A stretch of 62,000 nt of DNA, taken from positions 1,937,501 to 1,999,500 of the forward strand of contig WPIO01000067.1 of NCBI GenBank assembly GCA_009760855.2, read 5' to 3'. Numbering within the stretch: the first letter of the stretch is position 1; each line of letters starts with the position of its first letter. A program made the position numbers and the translations under genes. The DNA comes from Cristatella mucedo (taxonomy: Eukaryota > Bryozoa > Phylactolaemata > Cristatellidae). Below the pieces are notes generated by a model. It did no database searches and was not told the DNA's origin. It was given only the letters and a program-made list of their open reading frames with translations. Shown one piece after another: positions 23,712 to 36,629 of this stretch.

Positions 23712-26051
23712 CTTGCAATGCCTACCCAATAGATAATTGAGGCTGACAATTGCAAACAAAAATCAAATTATACGGTCTCGAAAATGGAGTGTCATGTGAT
23801 TGAAATCGATCATAAATTGGAGATGAGAGTCAGCAAGTCCATATTTTGAAGGCAAGTTACACTGTATGAGATAAGGTATATTATACTGTAAGTGCAATCG
23901 AAATGTGGACATGTTATCACATCAAAGCAGAAAATGATACTTTTCTTGTTAGCAGCGATGAATATACACATTGATAAATCGAAATGTAATGCATGACACA
24001 TTTTCAGTAATCAGCCTGATTGCGCCAAGCATTAATTTCGAATACAGTTGCCTGCAGCAACATAGTTTCCAACTGCCCAAATAAAAAATAAAATACATAA
24101 ATCTATGATGCCTGTAGGAAGTAGCAGTGCCGACTTTGATATGGGAAACATACAAACCTACAGCTACATGCTAACAATTGCCAGCAAATAATGCCTGGTC
24201 CCAGACGCCTACAGCAATGTGGCTAAGCTGTAGGCATCTACAGCATAGCAGCATAGTCTACACCTACAGCATTGCAATGCTGCTGCCGTCTCTGCAAGCC
24301 TGACCCCAGCTTCTAGCAGCAGGGCAAAGGATACTTCAGAAGGGCATCCATCGACCTCAACCATTATTTTTTGCCCATTCGGAACCATTGCACCATTGCT
24401 TGCAAAAAATGGCTGTGGGTACTATTTGTTCTAGCTCTAGGTGAGTCGCTATTTGAGCAGAAGAAACGCTAACAAAGCAAAAGCCACTGTAGATACAGAT
24501 TCAGGTTTCCCACACCGGCCAAAAAATTACCAGTTAACAGAGCATCTCTGTGGATCTTCTGAAAGAACTACATGGTTACATGAGTATAACCTAAGCAGGT
24601 GATAAAACTACTTTCCATAAATAGTTCAAAATATAGCTAAGCTTCTCTAAATTAATTTTCAGGTTCACATCGTAACAAACATACAATCGATCGTCATAAC
24701 TCTCAGGTGGGGAACCCTTGCGTGTGTATGTGTGTGTGTGTATATGTGTGTAAAAATGTGTGTGTGTGTGTGTGTTTACGTACGTAAATATGTGTGTGAG
24801 CGCGTGGAATGGGCATAAATGCAAGCGCAAGTATATGTAACCTCCATATCAAGCAGTTCGTGTAGTCATAGCTGCTGCACACTAGCACAGGAGAAGTTAT
24901 GAGCAGCCGGGCCGGAATCATCATTTAGGCAACAGTGAAAGATCAGGCTGCTTAAGTACTTATATCTACTACAGGCACGTGCAACATAGAAGTAGTGAAG
25001 AACAGGTCTAGCTAGAAAGTCACTTGGCTGCAGCAGTAAGATCGAGTGCCGCGGAAACTAAGTGCTGAACGAATCACTTATCAGAGAGTAGAAACATAGA
25101 TGGCTCGACAATCACAACACATTTCTGCTAAAGAGCACATGGAACACAGGATCATAGAAGAACCGCCGAGCAGAGTAATCACGACTACGGTTGAAGCCGA
25201 GCAATGAGCTCACTATTAATAAACGTTACAAAAAAAGCTTCAAGTGAAATGAATGCAGTGTTTACAAGCTTCATTACCGAGCAGCAGGACCAAAGGACCG
25301 AGTATATTGTAAAAAGAACAAATGATTCTTCAAGGGTCGAACAATGTGGTGGGATGCCATCGAAAAGCAAAAAGTGGAATAGGCCACTTTTATTTTTTAC
25401 ATTAACTCCAACTACATTCTGACACCAACATGAGACTCTATGATGGTCGGCATCATGAGCAGCAGCCTTTCAGCCACTAACCATTCAGTTGCCACACCGG
25501 TTACCTCCGGAGGTAAAACCTCTGTTTTTCGGTAGAATGCTATAAGGCAGCAGCAGCAGCAGCGGTCTTAGCATCAGCAGCATCAACTGCCCGACAGGCA
25601 CTGGCACCTGTGGCAACAGTAGCCAACTGCAGACGGCACTTGATCTTAAGGGTCATTGATGCCGTGCTAGGCTGCATTATTGTTTCCAGTGATCAATTAA
25701 ACAGCCTTAGCTTCAGTTGAATTGAAATACCTATTCCGGCATAAGGGTATACAACCATGCCTTTCAGCATTCAGCTGAATAGTGCACTGGCGACAGCAAG
25801 CAAAGCAAAGAGAATACAATACAACTTTAGCAGCACTGGCTGAAAGCAGTCTCAGGGTCGAGCACACGGGGTCTGCGAATGCAAGAACCACTTTCGAGCA
25901 GAACCCCTCCGAATACAGCTCAGCTCTCGAGTTACAATAAGCATGATTCACTGGCATAGCCAACACCAGCTAGCACCCTCGGATGGACTTGACACAAGAT
26001 TGCGAATACTCAAATGCACACACAAACAAAAACACTGATATGTATATGCAT

Positions 26052-26052
<1 letters not shown>

Positions 26053-26119
<67 letters not shown>
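26053..26119. repeat. (CA)n microsatellite
   Basis: About 33 pure units. Confidence 0.97.
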
Positions 26120-26120
<1 letters not shown>

Positions 26121-26512
26121 ATGCACACACATGTGTATGCCAGCATGCTAAAGCAAACCTAAAGGCGTTCATGGCCACCGGTTAGTAGGGCCTCTGGCTA
26201 GTATCATACACTAAACACACAAGTAGGCAGGCAAATAACACAGCTGTGCACAAATGCTGAAGGCATAGTGACCAAACGATTTTAATTTAGGACAAGTGAC
26301 GGCAAGATGACATAGATGCTGCAGATCGGGTTGTTTGAGAGTAGACTGGTTAGAGCAGGGCAAGGTTCGATAGGTAGGCGAAGCGTGAGTGTGAAGCGAC
26401 CTGTAAGCCAGAATGGGGATCTTGTAATCGATTCTATGCAGGAGGGAGGGGGTTGGTAAAGCTCAGATTGAAGCCGTAGGCGACAGCCTTTATGTAAAGA
26501 AAGAGTAAAGGT

Positions 26513-26835
26513 CGGCTGATTCAGCAGCCTCATTTAAATGGCAGAAGGTGAGCCTTAGTGGCTACCAACTGCCCCCCACACAGCTTGCAGTTGGCTATAA
26601 AGGATTTCCTGCTGCATGACTAAAAACAACCACAACCTGGGTCGTGAAGTCCGAGTAGGGTACCCAGAGGCCTAAAGTAAAGGTCAGCTGATTCAGCAGC
26701 TTTATGTACATAGCAGCAGAAGAGCCTTAGCGACTATCACTTCAGTTGCAGTAAGCAATAAGGCATTGCCTGATGCAGGACTTGTACCCCCCAACCTGGC
26801 TCGTGATGCGTGAACACCTTAACCCTATGCTTAGA
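26513..26835 (-). mobile_element. Two SINE-A copies in direct tandem
   Basis: Copy 1 (26,513-26,672) starts AAAGGTCGGCTGATTCAGCA; copy 2 (26,676-26,835) starts AAAGGTCAGCTGATTCAGCA, same orientation and nearly abutting. B boxes are degraded in both (ACTAAAAACAACC; ACTTGTACCCCC). Either a repeat insertion at the same site or an internal duplication. Confidence 0.7.
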
Positions 26836-28475
26836 CATACTATACTCTAGAGCCGATAATAACAACGATTGGAGCACTGTGATGCATAAGTAGGGTGAGA
26901 TCGGCAAGTTGAAATGAACCACTTCAAAAGAAAGGGGATTCTTAATTTAAACATACCCAACAGTGTGCCTTAATTAAGGACCAGTCTGCATTCATGGATA
27001 TCCTGATCCAACCCATACCTACTCGGCTAGTAGTGTCTACAACATGGGACTTCAGGCTCACTGGTGACAACTGCCTCTCGTTTTGTGAGGGGGGTCCGTA
27101 GCAAGTCATAGGAATGCATGCTTGCAGCAGACAGAGAACGAACCAAGAGGCAAAAGTGGAAGAACCCGACTTATTTATAGAGTAAAATAGACTAAAAAAG
27201 GATTATTTAATAACACAAAAACAAAATACGTGTCACACAATCCTCGACAATTAAACCTGAGGCCTCTGAGACAGCAGGCAATAATAAACTCAAAAATTGA
27301 ACTCAATGCAAAAGCAGCTACAATCAAATCTATACCGACTGTGGTAGCCCATCACGGTCTGTAGAGAAAAATTATCAAGTAAACCAAAAACTCTGATACA
27401 CAGGAAAACACAATTACATTAAATAGCTAGAGAGTTTATCAAAGAACCCGGCAGGTAGACCTGTCCGATTAGGAGATCTGGTGTTTTTGTCTGGTGACTA
27501 ACTCGAGTGCTTGCTTGCTAGATCGGCTTGAGGAGGTAACTACAATAGAACCACAATTTTCACTTCCGGCAGGAAAAGATCAGCGATAATCAGGATAATC
27601 CAAGATAATCTGGACTGCCATACTGCAAAGTTAGAAAGTTAGCAGGGGTTACTAGTCTCAGCTCAGTCTTTCAAACAGGCTTCACGACCGCCGGCTGGCT
27701 GCAATGGCAAGCATCCTACATGAATGCACACATTCTTTGCATGTTCATACCTATCTACATCTCACGTGTATCACGTACATCTCAGCAGTGAAAATCAACT
27801 TATTCAGTAACAAAAAAATTGTCTAGTCGGTCAGGTTGGCTACGGAGGCAGTGAGGCAGTCACTTTCCTCGGTTGTCCATCGATGCAGTCCAACAACCAC
27901 GGGAGCCAGGCCAGGCCGTGCAAGAGGCAATTACAGCTTTCAGCCATCTTTTGGTCGCCTCAAACGAAAAGGTTACTGATTAAGTAGCTCACCGGTGGCC
28001 TACTTAAGTAAAAAGTCAAGTACAGGTTAGCTAATTCATCAGCCTTGTAAAGACCTGGCCGGATGAGCTTGTCTGACCTGTCAGGGGAGGAGGGAGAGAG
28101 GGCTCGTTTCGGTCTGGTGCCTCCACACATTCTACTGCCTTCAACGTCTTCAAGCTGCTTTGTTCTTAGTGCTTAGAGTTTCTTTTAAGACACATTGCTA
28201 AGTAGTGGCCGGAAGTGCCTCGGTTTCAGGAGCACTCCCAGCCGAGCATTAATTGTTCTTTCCACTCTTTACCTCCCACCAGCCTGTCGGCAACTGCCCA
28301 TCCAGTTTAGGACTGGCCAAGTGGAAGCTGAGTATAATGCTGATTCATGGAATAGCTACCAGCCCAGGCTGGAGAAAAACAACGTTAAATGTCAATCGTT
28401 GCTGGACACACAAGAGGCACACACGAGGATAAAGCAAACCATTGGCATAGTTTAATAGAGGCCTCGAGGCAATGC

Positions 28476-28550
28476 ATATATATATATATATATATATATT
28501 AATATTACGTATTATATTAATAATATTATATATATATATTAATTTATTTA
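28476..28550. repeat. AT-rich simple repeat
   Basis: TATATA with TTAATATTACG interruptions, at the tail of a SINE-B. Confidence 0.9.
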
Positions 28551-28555
28551 CAATT

Positions 28556-28690
28556 GATTTGCAATGCACCATAAGAGAACTTTTAATCTCTATTCAGGCA
28601 CATATGCCACGGGGGCCGAGCCCACTACCTCGGTCATACACTGACCCTAGTCGCGGGAGCACCTTAAACACTGGGCCAAACCAGCACAAA
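28556..28690 (-). mobile_element. SINE-B (tRNA head, LINE-like tail)
   Basis: AAGAGAACTTTTAATCTCTA TTCAGG (tail hairpin), GGGGGCCGAGCCCACTACCT (B-box zone), CACTGGGCCAAACCAG (A-box zone, reversed). Its tail end abuts the (AT)n at 28,476-28,550. Confidence 0.7.
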
Positions 28691-28765
28691 CAATGGCAAT
28701 AGCAATATGAGGTGGATAGCCAGCACAGACTAAGGCTGGTGGAAACTTGCACACTCACATACTGA

Positions 28766-28911
28766 GCCCTGGTTTAGCCCATGTGTCAAGGTGCTGGACT
28801 TTGAAGACCAAGGTCAAAGGGCATGCATATACTGACCAAGGTCGAGGGTTGGAGCCTTAAGGCATATATACCACCTGGCTACATATTAAGTTCTCTTAGG
28901 ATGCTATACAA

Positions 28912-28915
<4 letters not shown>
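28766..28915 (+). mobile_element. SINE-B, head-to-head with the previous copy
   Basis: CCTGGTTTAGCCCATGTGTC AAGGTG (A box), GGTCGAGGGTTGGAGCCTTA, then TTAAGTTCTCTTAGGATGCT. Its tail runs into the second (AT)n at 28,914-28,955. Confidence 0.7.

Positions 28916-28955
<40 letters not shown>
28914..28955. repeat. (AT)n microsatellite
   Basis: About 20 units at the tail of a SINE-B, followed by a direct repeat of ATTGCCATTATA. Confidence 0.9.
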
Positions 28956-28957
<2 letters not shown>

Positions 28958-29225
28958 CCATTATAAATATTGCCATTATATATATCTTCCAACAGAGCTA
29001 TGCTTACCCTTGCAATAAACAGCAGGGCTCCTATACCGTGCGACTAATAGCACACAAAGCACACCCAAGTTCGCCAAATGCCACCGAGGGACCAAAGAAA
29101 TTCTACCTCAAAACATACCACAAAACACACGGATGTATCGGGATACTTACTCGAGCAGAGAGCTGCAACATTGAACAGTGAATGAATAGTTGTGAACCTC
29201 CTACTTTGCAGTGGCAAACACTCAC

Positions 29226-29246
29226 CTGCAATGGGCGGCTCGAAGA
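29226..29246 (-). CDS. Exon 7, 21-nt micro-exon
   Basis: Acceptor TTCATTGTGTCTGATAG and donor CATTGCAG|GTGAGTG. With phase 2 in and out it contributes S-LRAAHC-R, linking FGHPV to the MAKQKDFF of exon 8. Another frame (VFEPPIAG) is open and looks attractive, but it does not fit the phases of exons 6 and 8. Confidence 0.5.
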
Positions 29247-29356
29247 CTATCAGACACAATGAACACAGTGACCCACTTCCGCACGTGAGAGGTTCAAGAG
29301 ACACAGACCAAGCGGCAGCTTCAGTGCTGCCACCCTCTAACACCAGCGATGGGCCA

Positions 29357-29500
29357 CGTAAATATAATTCATTTGTATAGCGCCCCAAGAGAACTTAATC
29401 TCTATTCAGGTGCTTCACATATGCCTTGGGGCTCGAGCCCATGACCTCAGCCAGACCTCGGTCGGGGCGAGCACCTTAACCACTGGACCAAACCAGCTCG
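29357..29500 (-). mobile_element. SINE-B, well preserved
   Basis: ATATAATTCATTTGTATAGC GCCCC, GAGAACTTAATCTCTATTCA, GGGGCTCGAGCCCATGACCT, CTTAACCACTGGACCAAACC AG. The hairpin stem is intact. Confidence 0.75.
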
Positions 29501-30310
29501 ATGCTTGACAAGGGTGCCGGCAGTTAAGCAGCAACGATGCATGGAGGAATAAGCACCGCGTCATAGTAAACGGTGTTGATTACAGGCAACCAATTGATTG
29601 TGACCACTCCTTGATTGATCTACGCAGTTTCTGCATTTTACAAATAAGTCCTAACATTCATCACGGCTCGAGGACAAATCCTTTTTCGGCGTTCAGCCCA
29701 AGGGTAGATAGCCTCCATATCCTCTGTATTTTGAAATTACCAATTTCAGTCACAGCATTTATCAGGTCTGAATTAGGGTAAACAGGTAGCCAGTTCACCT
29801 ACGAGGAAGGAGGTGGAGCAGCAGCGGCATGTGGGGGCTAATATGCAATTACAAGTTTGCTCTGCGGCAAACATGCTGGCATACTTCAAGCATTAGCACA
29901 CTCGTTCGATGCAAAGCATCGCTGCAGAAAGTTTGTGCCTCCATTCAAACAACCAAATAGGTCAATTTTAGAGCCAGAATGCATACCAGTCAAATGCTAC
30001 AGCAGGAACATCGTTAGCATGCTTTACCATAACGAGAATGCAGCTACAATGCCTACTGCCAATTATCACTCACTAAAGCTGAGAACCCTAACGTGGCACC
30101 AACAGTCGAGAATTTAAGATGGTGGAATATGCAGTTGCAGCAGCATGTCAGCTGGGCACGGTTCGAATACAGAACAAGCCATTACCAGCACCGAGCACAG
30201 AAATGTAGCCCCCACTCATAAGGATGTAGAAATATCAGAGCAAACTTGACCAGGAAGCACAGGCACTATCGCACAGCAAGTGAGACGACTGTGCAGCAAG
30301 CAAACCGAAT

Positions 30311-30333
30311 GAAGACACACAAACACACACACA

Positions 30334-30366
<33 letters not shown>

Positions 30367-30404
30367 GCACACACACATGCGCACACACACACACACACAC
30401 ACAC
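30311..30404. repeat. (CA)n microsatellite, interrupted
   Basis: Interrupted by AAG and TGCG. Confidence 0.95.
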
Positions 30405-33258
30405 AGAGTCCAGCCCAGCAGAGCTCACAGCATAGAAAAAAAGTTCGAAGGAGTACAAACGTGCACCAGATCACCTGAGGTAGTCGTTGCCGGAAACATG
30501 ATCTAAATAGGAATGTCAACGACTACGACGACACAGACACAGCCATGGCATCATGACACCAATTGCTCACACAACGGCAATGAGTGGGTCCTTCTTCTGA
30601 CTATGCCACTCAGAAAACCAACACACGTTTCGGTGGCAGGCCTATGCGCTGCTTGTGAGTTATAATGTTTTCTCTTACGGCTGGCAAGTGCAGCTAGAGT
30701 GTGGGACGACCTTGAGCGATGTCAAGCTGACATCAAGGCATGGAAAGGCTACTGCAGGCTTGCCGGCAACACAACGGGTTTTGCTATAGATGTCCCTAAT
30801 TGTAGAAAATAAAGCTTCAGGACATTTGATGACATGTATACAAACAAATATCTAACCGAAATCAAAAACAATTCTAGCGCTATGTTATACAAGCAGAGCT
30901 GGACTCGCATTTCAAATTTTGCTCTGATACGCGAAGTATTGGCCGAGTTATGGTACTTACAAGGTATAAGGCTACACAGAATATGAAGCTTTTACAAATT
31001 CCCTAACATGCATCTCAACAAGCTTCACACATGAACCTCAATCTAACAAAGGTTCAGCAAATTGCAATAGAAGTCACATAAGATGCTGATATCGGTAAAC
31101 CTTTTATTTGTAAATATGTTGCTTCAGATTAACATCTGGACTTGACATGCTTTGCATAATCATTTTTTCCTTTGTGTGGAAGTCGTCAGAATTTCTGATA
31201 GATTTCTCACATATTTGTCCATTTCAAGATACCCTTAACAAATATTCGATTTTCGGGCTAGTTCTATATTCTCGCGACTTTCCCCTTAAGCGTGCACAGC
31301 ATGCACACAAACGCATGTGCAAAGACATGCCGGCACACTTAAAGTATGCTTTGCAGGCACACTGCAAGCATGGCTACAGGAACACACACCTGTGTGCACA
31401 TGTGTATGCTTAATGGGCTGTTTCGGGCAAGGCCGAGGCAGTACAACTCACGACAGCACCATCGCAGAGTTAATAATCTGGTCAACGGCACCAATGGGAG
31501 ATTAAAGCAGCCGAGAGCACGGGGTGACGAGGCTATAAAGAAATGGTAACAATAAAGAGCCCGAAAATCAGAAAAAAAGAATATTTACTTATATAAGTTT
31601 CAGCTTTAAGACTGGCTTTGTTGCTGATGCTTGGATGTCGACTTATGGCTAGATCCTTCGATGAGGAAGAGGATATAAAGGTCGAGGCAGCAGTGCCGGG
31701 CAGATTCTGAGATAGCGTGCCGACCAAGTGGGGGATCTGCAGAGAATACACAGCTGTGGTCTTAGAGAGAATAAGTGCCTTTTGACAGAGCGTTACAGCT
31801 GGAGTTTCAGGATTAGGGATGGAGACCGTGCAACAGTGACTGTGTGTCACAGTGAAGTCAAACAGAGCCAACAGGAAGAGCTCAGAAGTGGGCATCTCCC
31901 TTGTTACATGCAATGAAATGGCAAGCGCTTCCAGATACAATTCAGGCTATTAAACCAGTGCATATGCAAAAATACTATTAGGAACAGTATACTGAAAAAA
32001 TCAGAGGCGAAACTTGACTAAAAAATGTAGTCATTGCTTGACATACAAAACAGGCCGCTCCAAAACCACCTGATCAAGATATGCATATGCAGCTGGAAAG
32101 ATGCTGGCCAGACGGCAGTGACCAACGTGACGGATAAGAAATCACATGGGTGACAGGACACACAGCTGGGGTGGAAAGGAAAAGTCAGAGCAGTGTTGCT
32201 GCAGGGCAAATTAAGTGCAACAAAACAGGTCTTGCATTATCACCTACACAAGAGCCTAGCCCTCCTTAGCTTAGCTGTAAGTAGCTGTATAGTAAAACAC
32301 GATCGTGCCTATGAATAGAAGCCCAAGCCCGTCCGCATTCCGTGCTACTATGATAGACTGACGGCCTACATGTGATTAGTTATTAAAAAACGAAACCACG
32401 AAAAATCGGTCACCTGAGTCATTCATAACACAGTCCAGAATCATTCATAACACAGGGAAGTATAGAAACCAGCTCCAAAAAGCAGCTGCAAAGAGCACAG
32501 GCTATTAGGAGGAAGTTTGCCAGACCTCATTTAAGGAACCAATCACACATTGTATACAGACTCAAAGCATGCTTGATTTAAAGCTGGCGAATCGGATACT
32601 TTGCAGCTGGGTACTTTGCAAAAGTTGGCCGACCTCCTTCACTGGGCATGCAGACGATTGCTGACAAAACCATTGGATGATATGTCACTCGTAGAACACC
32701 ACAGGAAGGAAACTGCCATTCAAGATGATGGCAACTGACATTAAGCAGTGACTGACACATACAAGCATAACAAGAGTTGTTGGATGTGAATCTGGACGTC
32801 ATGCAAGATGTGACATGCAAGTCGGGCTTGTTTCGCGACTAGAAAGATGAGGTTCCCCGGGGAAAGACACACAAGAATAAGCCAGTTCGCGGCTCAGGTA
32901 AGATGCATAGTTGAGCGAAAGCTTCATGAAAAGTGCCCTTACAAGACTGAACGAGCCGAACTGGGACCTGGTGGCTGCCGCAAAAAGCTACCGAGTCCAG
33001 CTCGTACAGGAATCCCAGTTACTCAGGCTGTCACAGGCAAAGGTCAGGAAAGGGTCAGGAGCTTGTGCTGCAGCAACGGCTGGTGCTTGCTCACAGTGAT
33101 AGCCACAGCAGATGTGAGTGAGCTCCCCGAGCTCCGGTGAGACAAACAGCCAGCCGTGCACTGGACGTGCGGACGTGTCAACACGTTAGGGTAACGGGAG
33201 TGATGCACGAACTAACGCCACTGCGGCTAGAGTGCTTAGCTGCTGGCACACGGCATAC

Positions 33259-33293
33259 CTTACAGGGTGACCGAAGAGTGCCGCCGACATCAG
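33259..33293 (-). CDS. Exon 6, 35 nt
   Basis: Acceptor CGGTTTAGTATTCAG and donor CCTGTAAG|GTATGCCG. In phase 0 it reads LMSAALFGHPV and ends with two bases (AG). The downstream split codon is Ser if joined to exon 7. The intron to exon 5 is 324 nt. The reading is protein-like; family not recognised. Confidence 0.6.
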
Positions 33294-33617
33294 CTGAATA
33301 CTAAACCGGGCACAGCATGCAATGCAGGCCAGTTAGCCAGCGGAGCATGACGCCGGCAAGACACTGCTAGCACGGCGAATATGCGGCACACCGTTCGAAT
33401 CATTGCTGCTCTAACAGAGAATATCATATCCCATCCACTGGCCTATTGAACCACAGACAACGTCGACGTGCAAAAAGTGAGGCAGGAGAAAACCTCAGAT
33501 CCTTACGGTCAAAACAGCTGAATTTCGTCCGGCAGCCATAGCTACAATTTCACTTAAACCTGTAACTCAGCACTCATTAGTGAGCCAAGGTGCCCATGAT
33601 GGTGCACTAGTACTTAC

Positions 33618-33627
33618 CGCAGGCACA
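33618..33627 (-). CDS. Exon 5, 10-nt micro-exon
   Basis: Ten bases lie between TTTGCACTGCTTTTAG and GTAAGTACTAG, both close to consensus. Phase 2 in gives Thr-Val-Pro-Ala and phase 0 out, exactly what is needed to join WDELLPEMR to LMSAALFGHP in exon 6. Without it the frames of exons 4 and 6 do not match. This is among the smallest exon sizes seen in animal genes, so transcript evidence is desirable. Confidence 0.55.
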
Positions 33628-33777
33628 CTAAAAGCAGTGCAAACATACAAAGGAAGAAACAGGAAGCAAAATAAAGAAAGGAAGAGCTAAGGTTGCTTCC
33701 TTTGAGCATAGGTCAAGTGCTTAGAAACAGATTTAGTTCTCTCTAAAAAAAAAGTTTAGAAGATCTAAAAGCATCAT

Positions 33778-33915
33778 TTGTTTAGCAGCAGAAGAGCCTT
33801 AACGGCTATCACTACTGATTGCAGTGGGCAATAAAGGATCGCCTAGTGCAGGACTCGAACCCACGACCTGGTTCGAAATCAGCAAGCACCCCACCGAAGG
33901 GATAAGACCCAGGGA
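33778..33915 (-). mobile_element. SINE-A with intact B box
   Basis: CAGAAGAGCCTTAACGGCTA, GCAGTGGGCAATAAAGGATC and GGACTCGAACCCACGACC: the reverse complement GGGTTCGAGTCC is a perfect tRNA B box. Immediately right is GGGTGCTATATAAATGTATT, a LINE-tail-like end. Confidence 0.75.
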
Positions 33916-34497
33916 CACTAGGGTGCTATATAAATGTATTATCACAAGGATGGTAACCTATAGATTTGGTGTCCATGCTCACATGTACACACACATGATA
34001 CTGACTTATTAATTTCTGCACAATTCTGCAACTACTAAATTGCCTTGGCTGATTTTAACCTAGTCTACATGTCCAGTTCTGTCAGAACTAACATGCAATT
34101 AGCTGTCCCCAGCTTAGCTACTCTGCCTCTTTCTTACTTCTTGGCGATACCTTTGGGAACCTACTCGAAATTGCAGTGCTATATTACACGATCAGACAAA
34201 GTGTAGTTGGAAAACAAATACTACAAAACATTACCCATTCTCACAGAAAACAGCTTGTGGCCAATCACAAGCTGTTTTTTGTGGATTACCTTTTTACACG
34301 AGTCACCAAACCAGATGCCAACTTTTAAGTCTTCCAGTTTCTACCTAGAATGAGCACGTCTATTTCAATTTGAAGTAGTGAAAATGCATTACTAAAGTGA
34401 AGGTCTACCAGCAGTTTACAACCCAGATATACGATAATGACATCCTATGTGTGAACCAGCATCCGAAATGAATCACCTACAAAAAACTGCTTATTGA

Positions 34498-34650
34498 ATT
34501 TTACAGCACCGTAAAAGAACTGCATCTCTATCCAGGCGCTTCACGTATGCCGCAGGGCTCAAGCCTACGACCTCGACTGTCAAGGTGAGCACCTTGATGT
34601 AGGTCATCAAAGCCAAACACCTTAACCACTGGGCCAAACCAGAGCATCAA
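34498..34650 (-). mobile_element. SINE-B with inserted or duplicated middle
   Basis: CACCGTAAAAGAACTGCATC TCTATCCAGG, CAGGGCTCAAGCCTACGACC, CTTAACCACTGGGCCAAACC. GAGCACCTTGATGTAGGTCA lengthens the middle relative to other copies. Confidence 0.7.
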
Positions 34651-35269
34651 TGTATCTAATTTCGAATGTGAGTGAGTCCACATGTCCCCCTAAACATAAG
34701 TTGCCTACATCATGGTTATGTTGTGACCATTGTGATACTTACACTACTACTACAACGGTATGGCTATAATGACTGCCTTGTCAAAAAACTTACTAAACTG
34801 CACACAGAGCAGCAACATCCAGATTATTAGTTGAAAGTACTGAATTCTGCATTGACTTATGAAATAGTGATGAGCAGGCTTTTGATCGTCATCTTTTTAT
34901 TGTGCATGCGACCTCGGTGGAGATTATCTCCCAGCAAAAGAGACAAAATGAAGAGCCTGACCAAAACACTCAGCCTTTGCAATGAAGTGCAGGTCGGAGG
35001 GTTTTTAGAATGCACGGTCTATAATTTTCAAATTATATATCGTGTACCCAAAATTTTTAGCATGCGCTCACTCGAGATAATATTACCGTCATTAATAATA
35101 CATTTCGTGTTTGAATAGCAACCTAAGAAAACTGGTTTTCTTTTTAGACACATCATATAGGCCGGAAACGAAAGCAATCAACCAAAGTCAAGATAAACAG
35201 AACCCGCAGCTACAGCATGCATGCAGGACACAGAAGACCACTCACACGGACAAAGCAAACGCTAAAATG

Positions 35270-35360
35270 GTGGGATTTTAGATTCTTTTCAACGTAAAAT
35301 CAGGGTATGTCACGATGTCAGTGGGTAGCAAGTTCCAGGTATTAGGGTATTTAGGAGGCA
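35270..35360 (-). mobile_element. LINE ORF2 C-terminal remnant
   Basis: Minus strand reads TWNLLPTDIVTYPDFTLKRI, the typical end of CR1/L2 ORF2. No tail is recognisable to the left. Upstream (to about 35,640) may be more of the same copy but is not readable. Confidence 0.5.
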
Positions 35361-36057
35361 CGAGCTCTGTGCTACTCAGCAGCTACAGGGGCATCTCTTG
35401 GTGCCCGTGTGGTATCCGACAGCATTCATCTCATGGATCAAGATATAAGCACGGCTGGGAAAGGTGGGCATTCAAGGGAGAAAGCAAATAAGCAGTCTAG
35501 AACGGTTGGAAAGCATTTGCCAGCAACGACTGCTGGATTGTGAAAGGTAGGGAGCAAAACCGGTAAACAAGCGACTGCTGGGTAGATCAGCTAGAAATAA
35601 GCAAGGTCAATCTTAGATGCAATGCCCATTTCAGCCGGTTCTTACCTAAGATAATACTAGGAAATACAAAAGGTAAGAATTTTTCAGCTGGAGTTGTATA
35701 TTCACTTCAATGGAGTTACCTGCGCAGCCAAATAGACACAATAAAAGCACGAATACATATTATGATCCCGAATAAACTGCAAGATTTTGCACAAAGCGAT
35801 ATAGAACTGTCTCCTGGTTGAGGGCTACACCAGCTACAAGCAGCACGTGACCATATAACCTAATCGCCAAATAACAATGCACGGACGATAAACCTGGAAA
35901 TTCGTACTTATATCATACATACACACCCTCATGCATGCGCATGCGCACTTGCAATATGCACATACTAACTCATGTACTTATTCATGCACATAAATTCACT
36001 CACAAGCATGGACAGCAAGCCCATATCTGTGCATACCCAGACACGTACGTGCGTGCG

Positions 36058-36073
36058 CTCGCACGCGCGCGCA

Positions 36074-36115
<42 letters not shown>

Positions 36116-36267
36116 GAAATACACAAACACATACAAATACGTATATACATACATACATAAATAAATGCACGCACACACTTATAAATATCGCATACACACA
36201 CGTACACGTACATGTGCACACACACATGTACAATACAAATACCAAATACATATACACCGATAGCACG

Positions 36268-36322
<55 letters not shown>
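36058..36322. repeat. (CA)n double block with CG-rich start
   Basis: Blocks at 36,075-36,112 and 36,268-36,320, joined by CATA/CGTA-rich spacer. The start (GCACGCGCGCGCACGCGC) is alternating purine-pyrimidine. Confidence 0.95.
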
Positions 36323-36325
<3 letters not shown>

Positions 36326-36629
36326 AACACACTCAAACCCAAAATCATTAACGAGAGCCAGCAAATACCGCCACCAACCCATTTTCACATCAGCCGATAG
36401 ATAAAATCTTCATTTAATAGCACCGAAAACATGAGCATGGGGCGTTGTATCAATACTATTTTCTAGTATGAAAACGTACACTATGCCTGTACAAATGGAT
36501 ACAGACATCAATCGGAGGTCGAATAGCTCTTTTTCTTTATAATTCAATTAATTTATAACTTAACATTTATAATATAACATTTGCCTTGACTCGCTCAGGT
36601 TTGGGTAAGTATCAGAAGTTATGCAATAC

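Larger units (their letters stand above)
19625..33258 (-). other. Introns 6-9 of the minus-strand gene
   Basis: 3.4 kb (LINEs at 20.0-22.5 kb), 0.56 kb (diverged SINE), 5.5 kb (tandem SINE-A, (CA)n; 23.9-26.0 kb and 26.9-28.4 kb unexplained) and 4.0 kb (SINE-B, (CA)n, (AT)n; 30.5-33.2 kb unexplained). Confidence 0.5.

Noticed and set aside
28002-28011. 10-nt segment between TTACTTAAG and GTGAGCTAC, minus strand
   Set aside because: Inclusion changes the phase between exons 7 and 8 and introduces a stop in exon 8.
30475-30502. 28-nt exon-like segment with good acceptor (CCTATTTAG) and donor (CAG|GTGATC), minus strand
   Set aside because: Its length shifts the phase so that exon 8 would read a stop; it could be an alternative exon but does not fit the main chain.
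35646-35656. 11-nt segment between TTTCCTAG and GTAAGAACC, minus strand
   Set aside because: Both signals look good, but inclusion breaks the phase between exons 4, 5 and 6.
35935-36400. Several His/Thr or Cys/Val open frames
   Set aside because: They are (CA)n translations; no splice or start signals.
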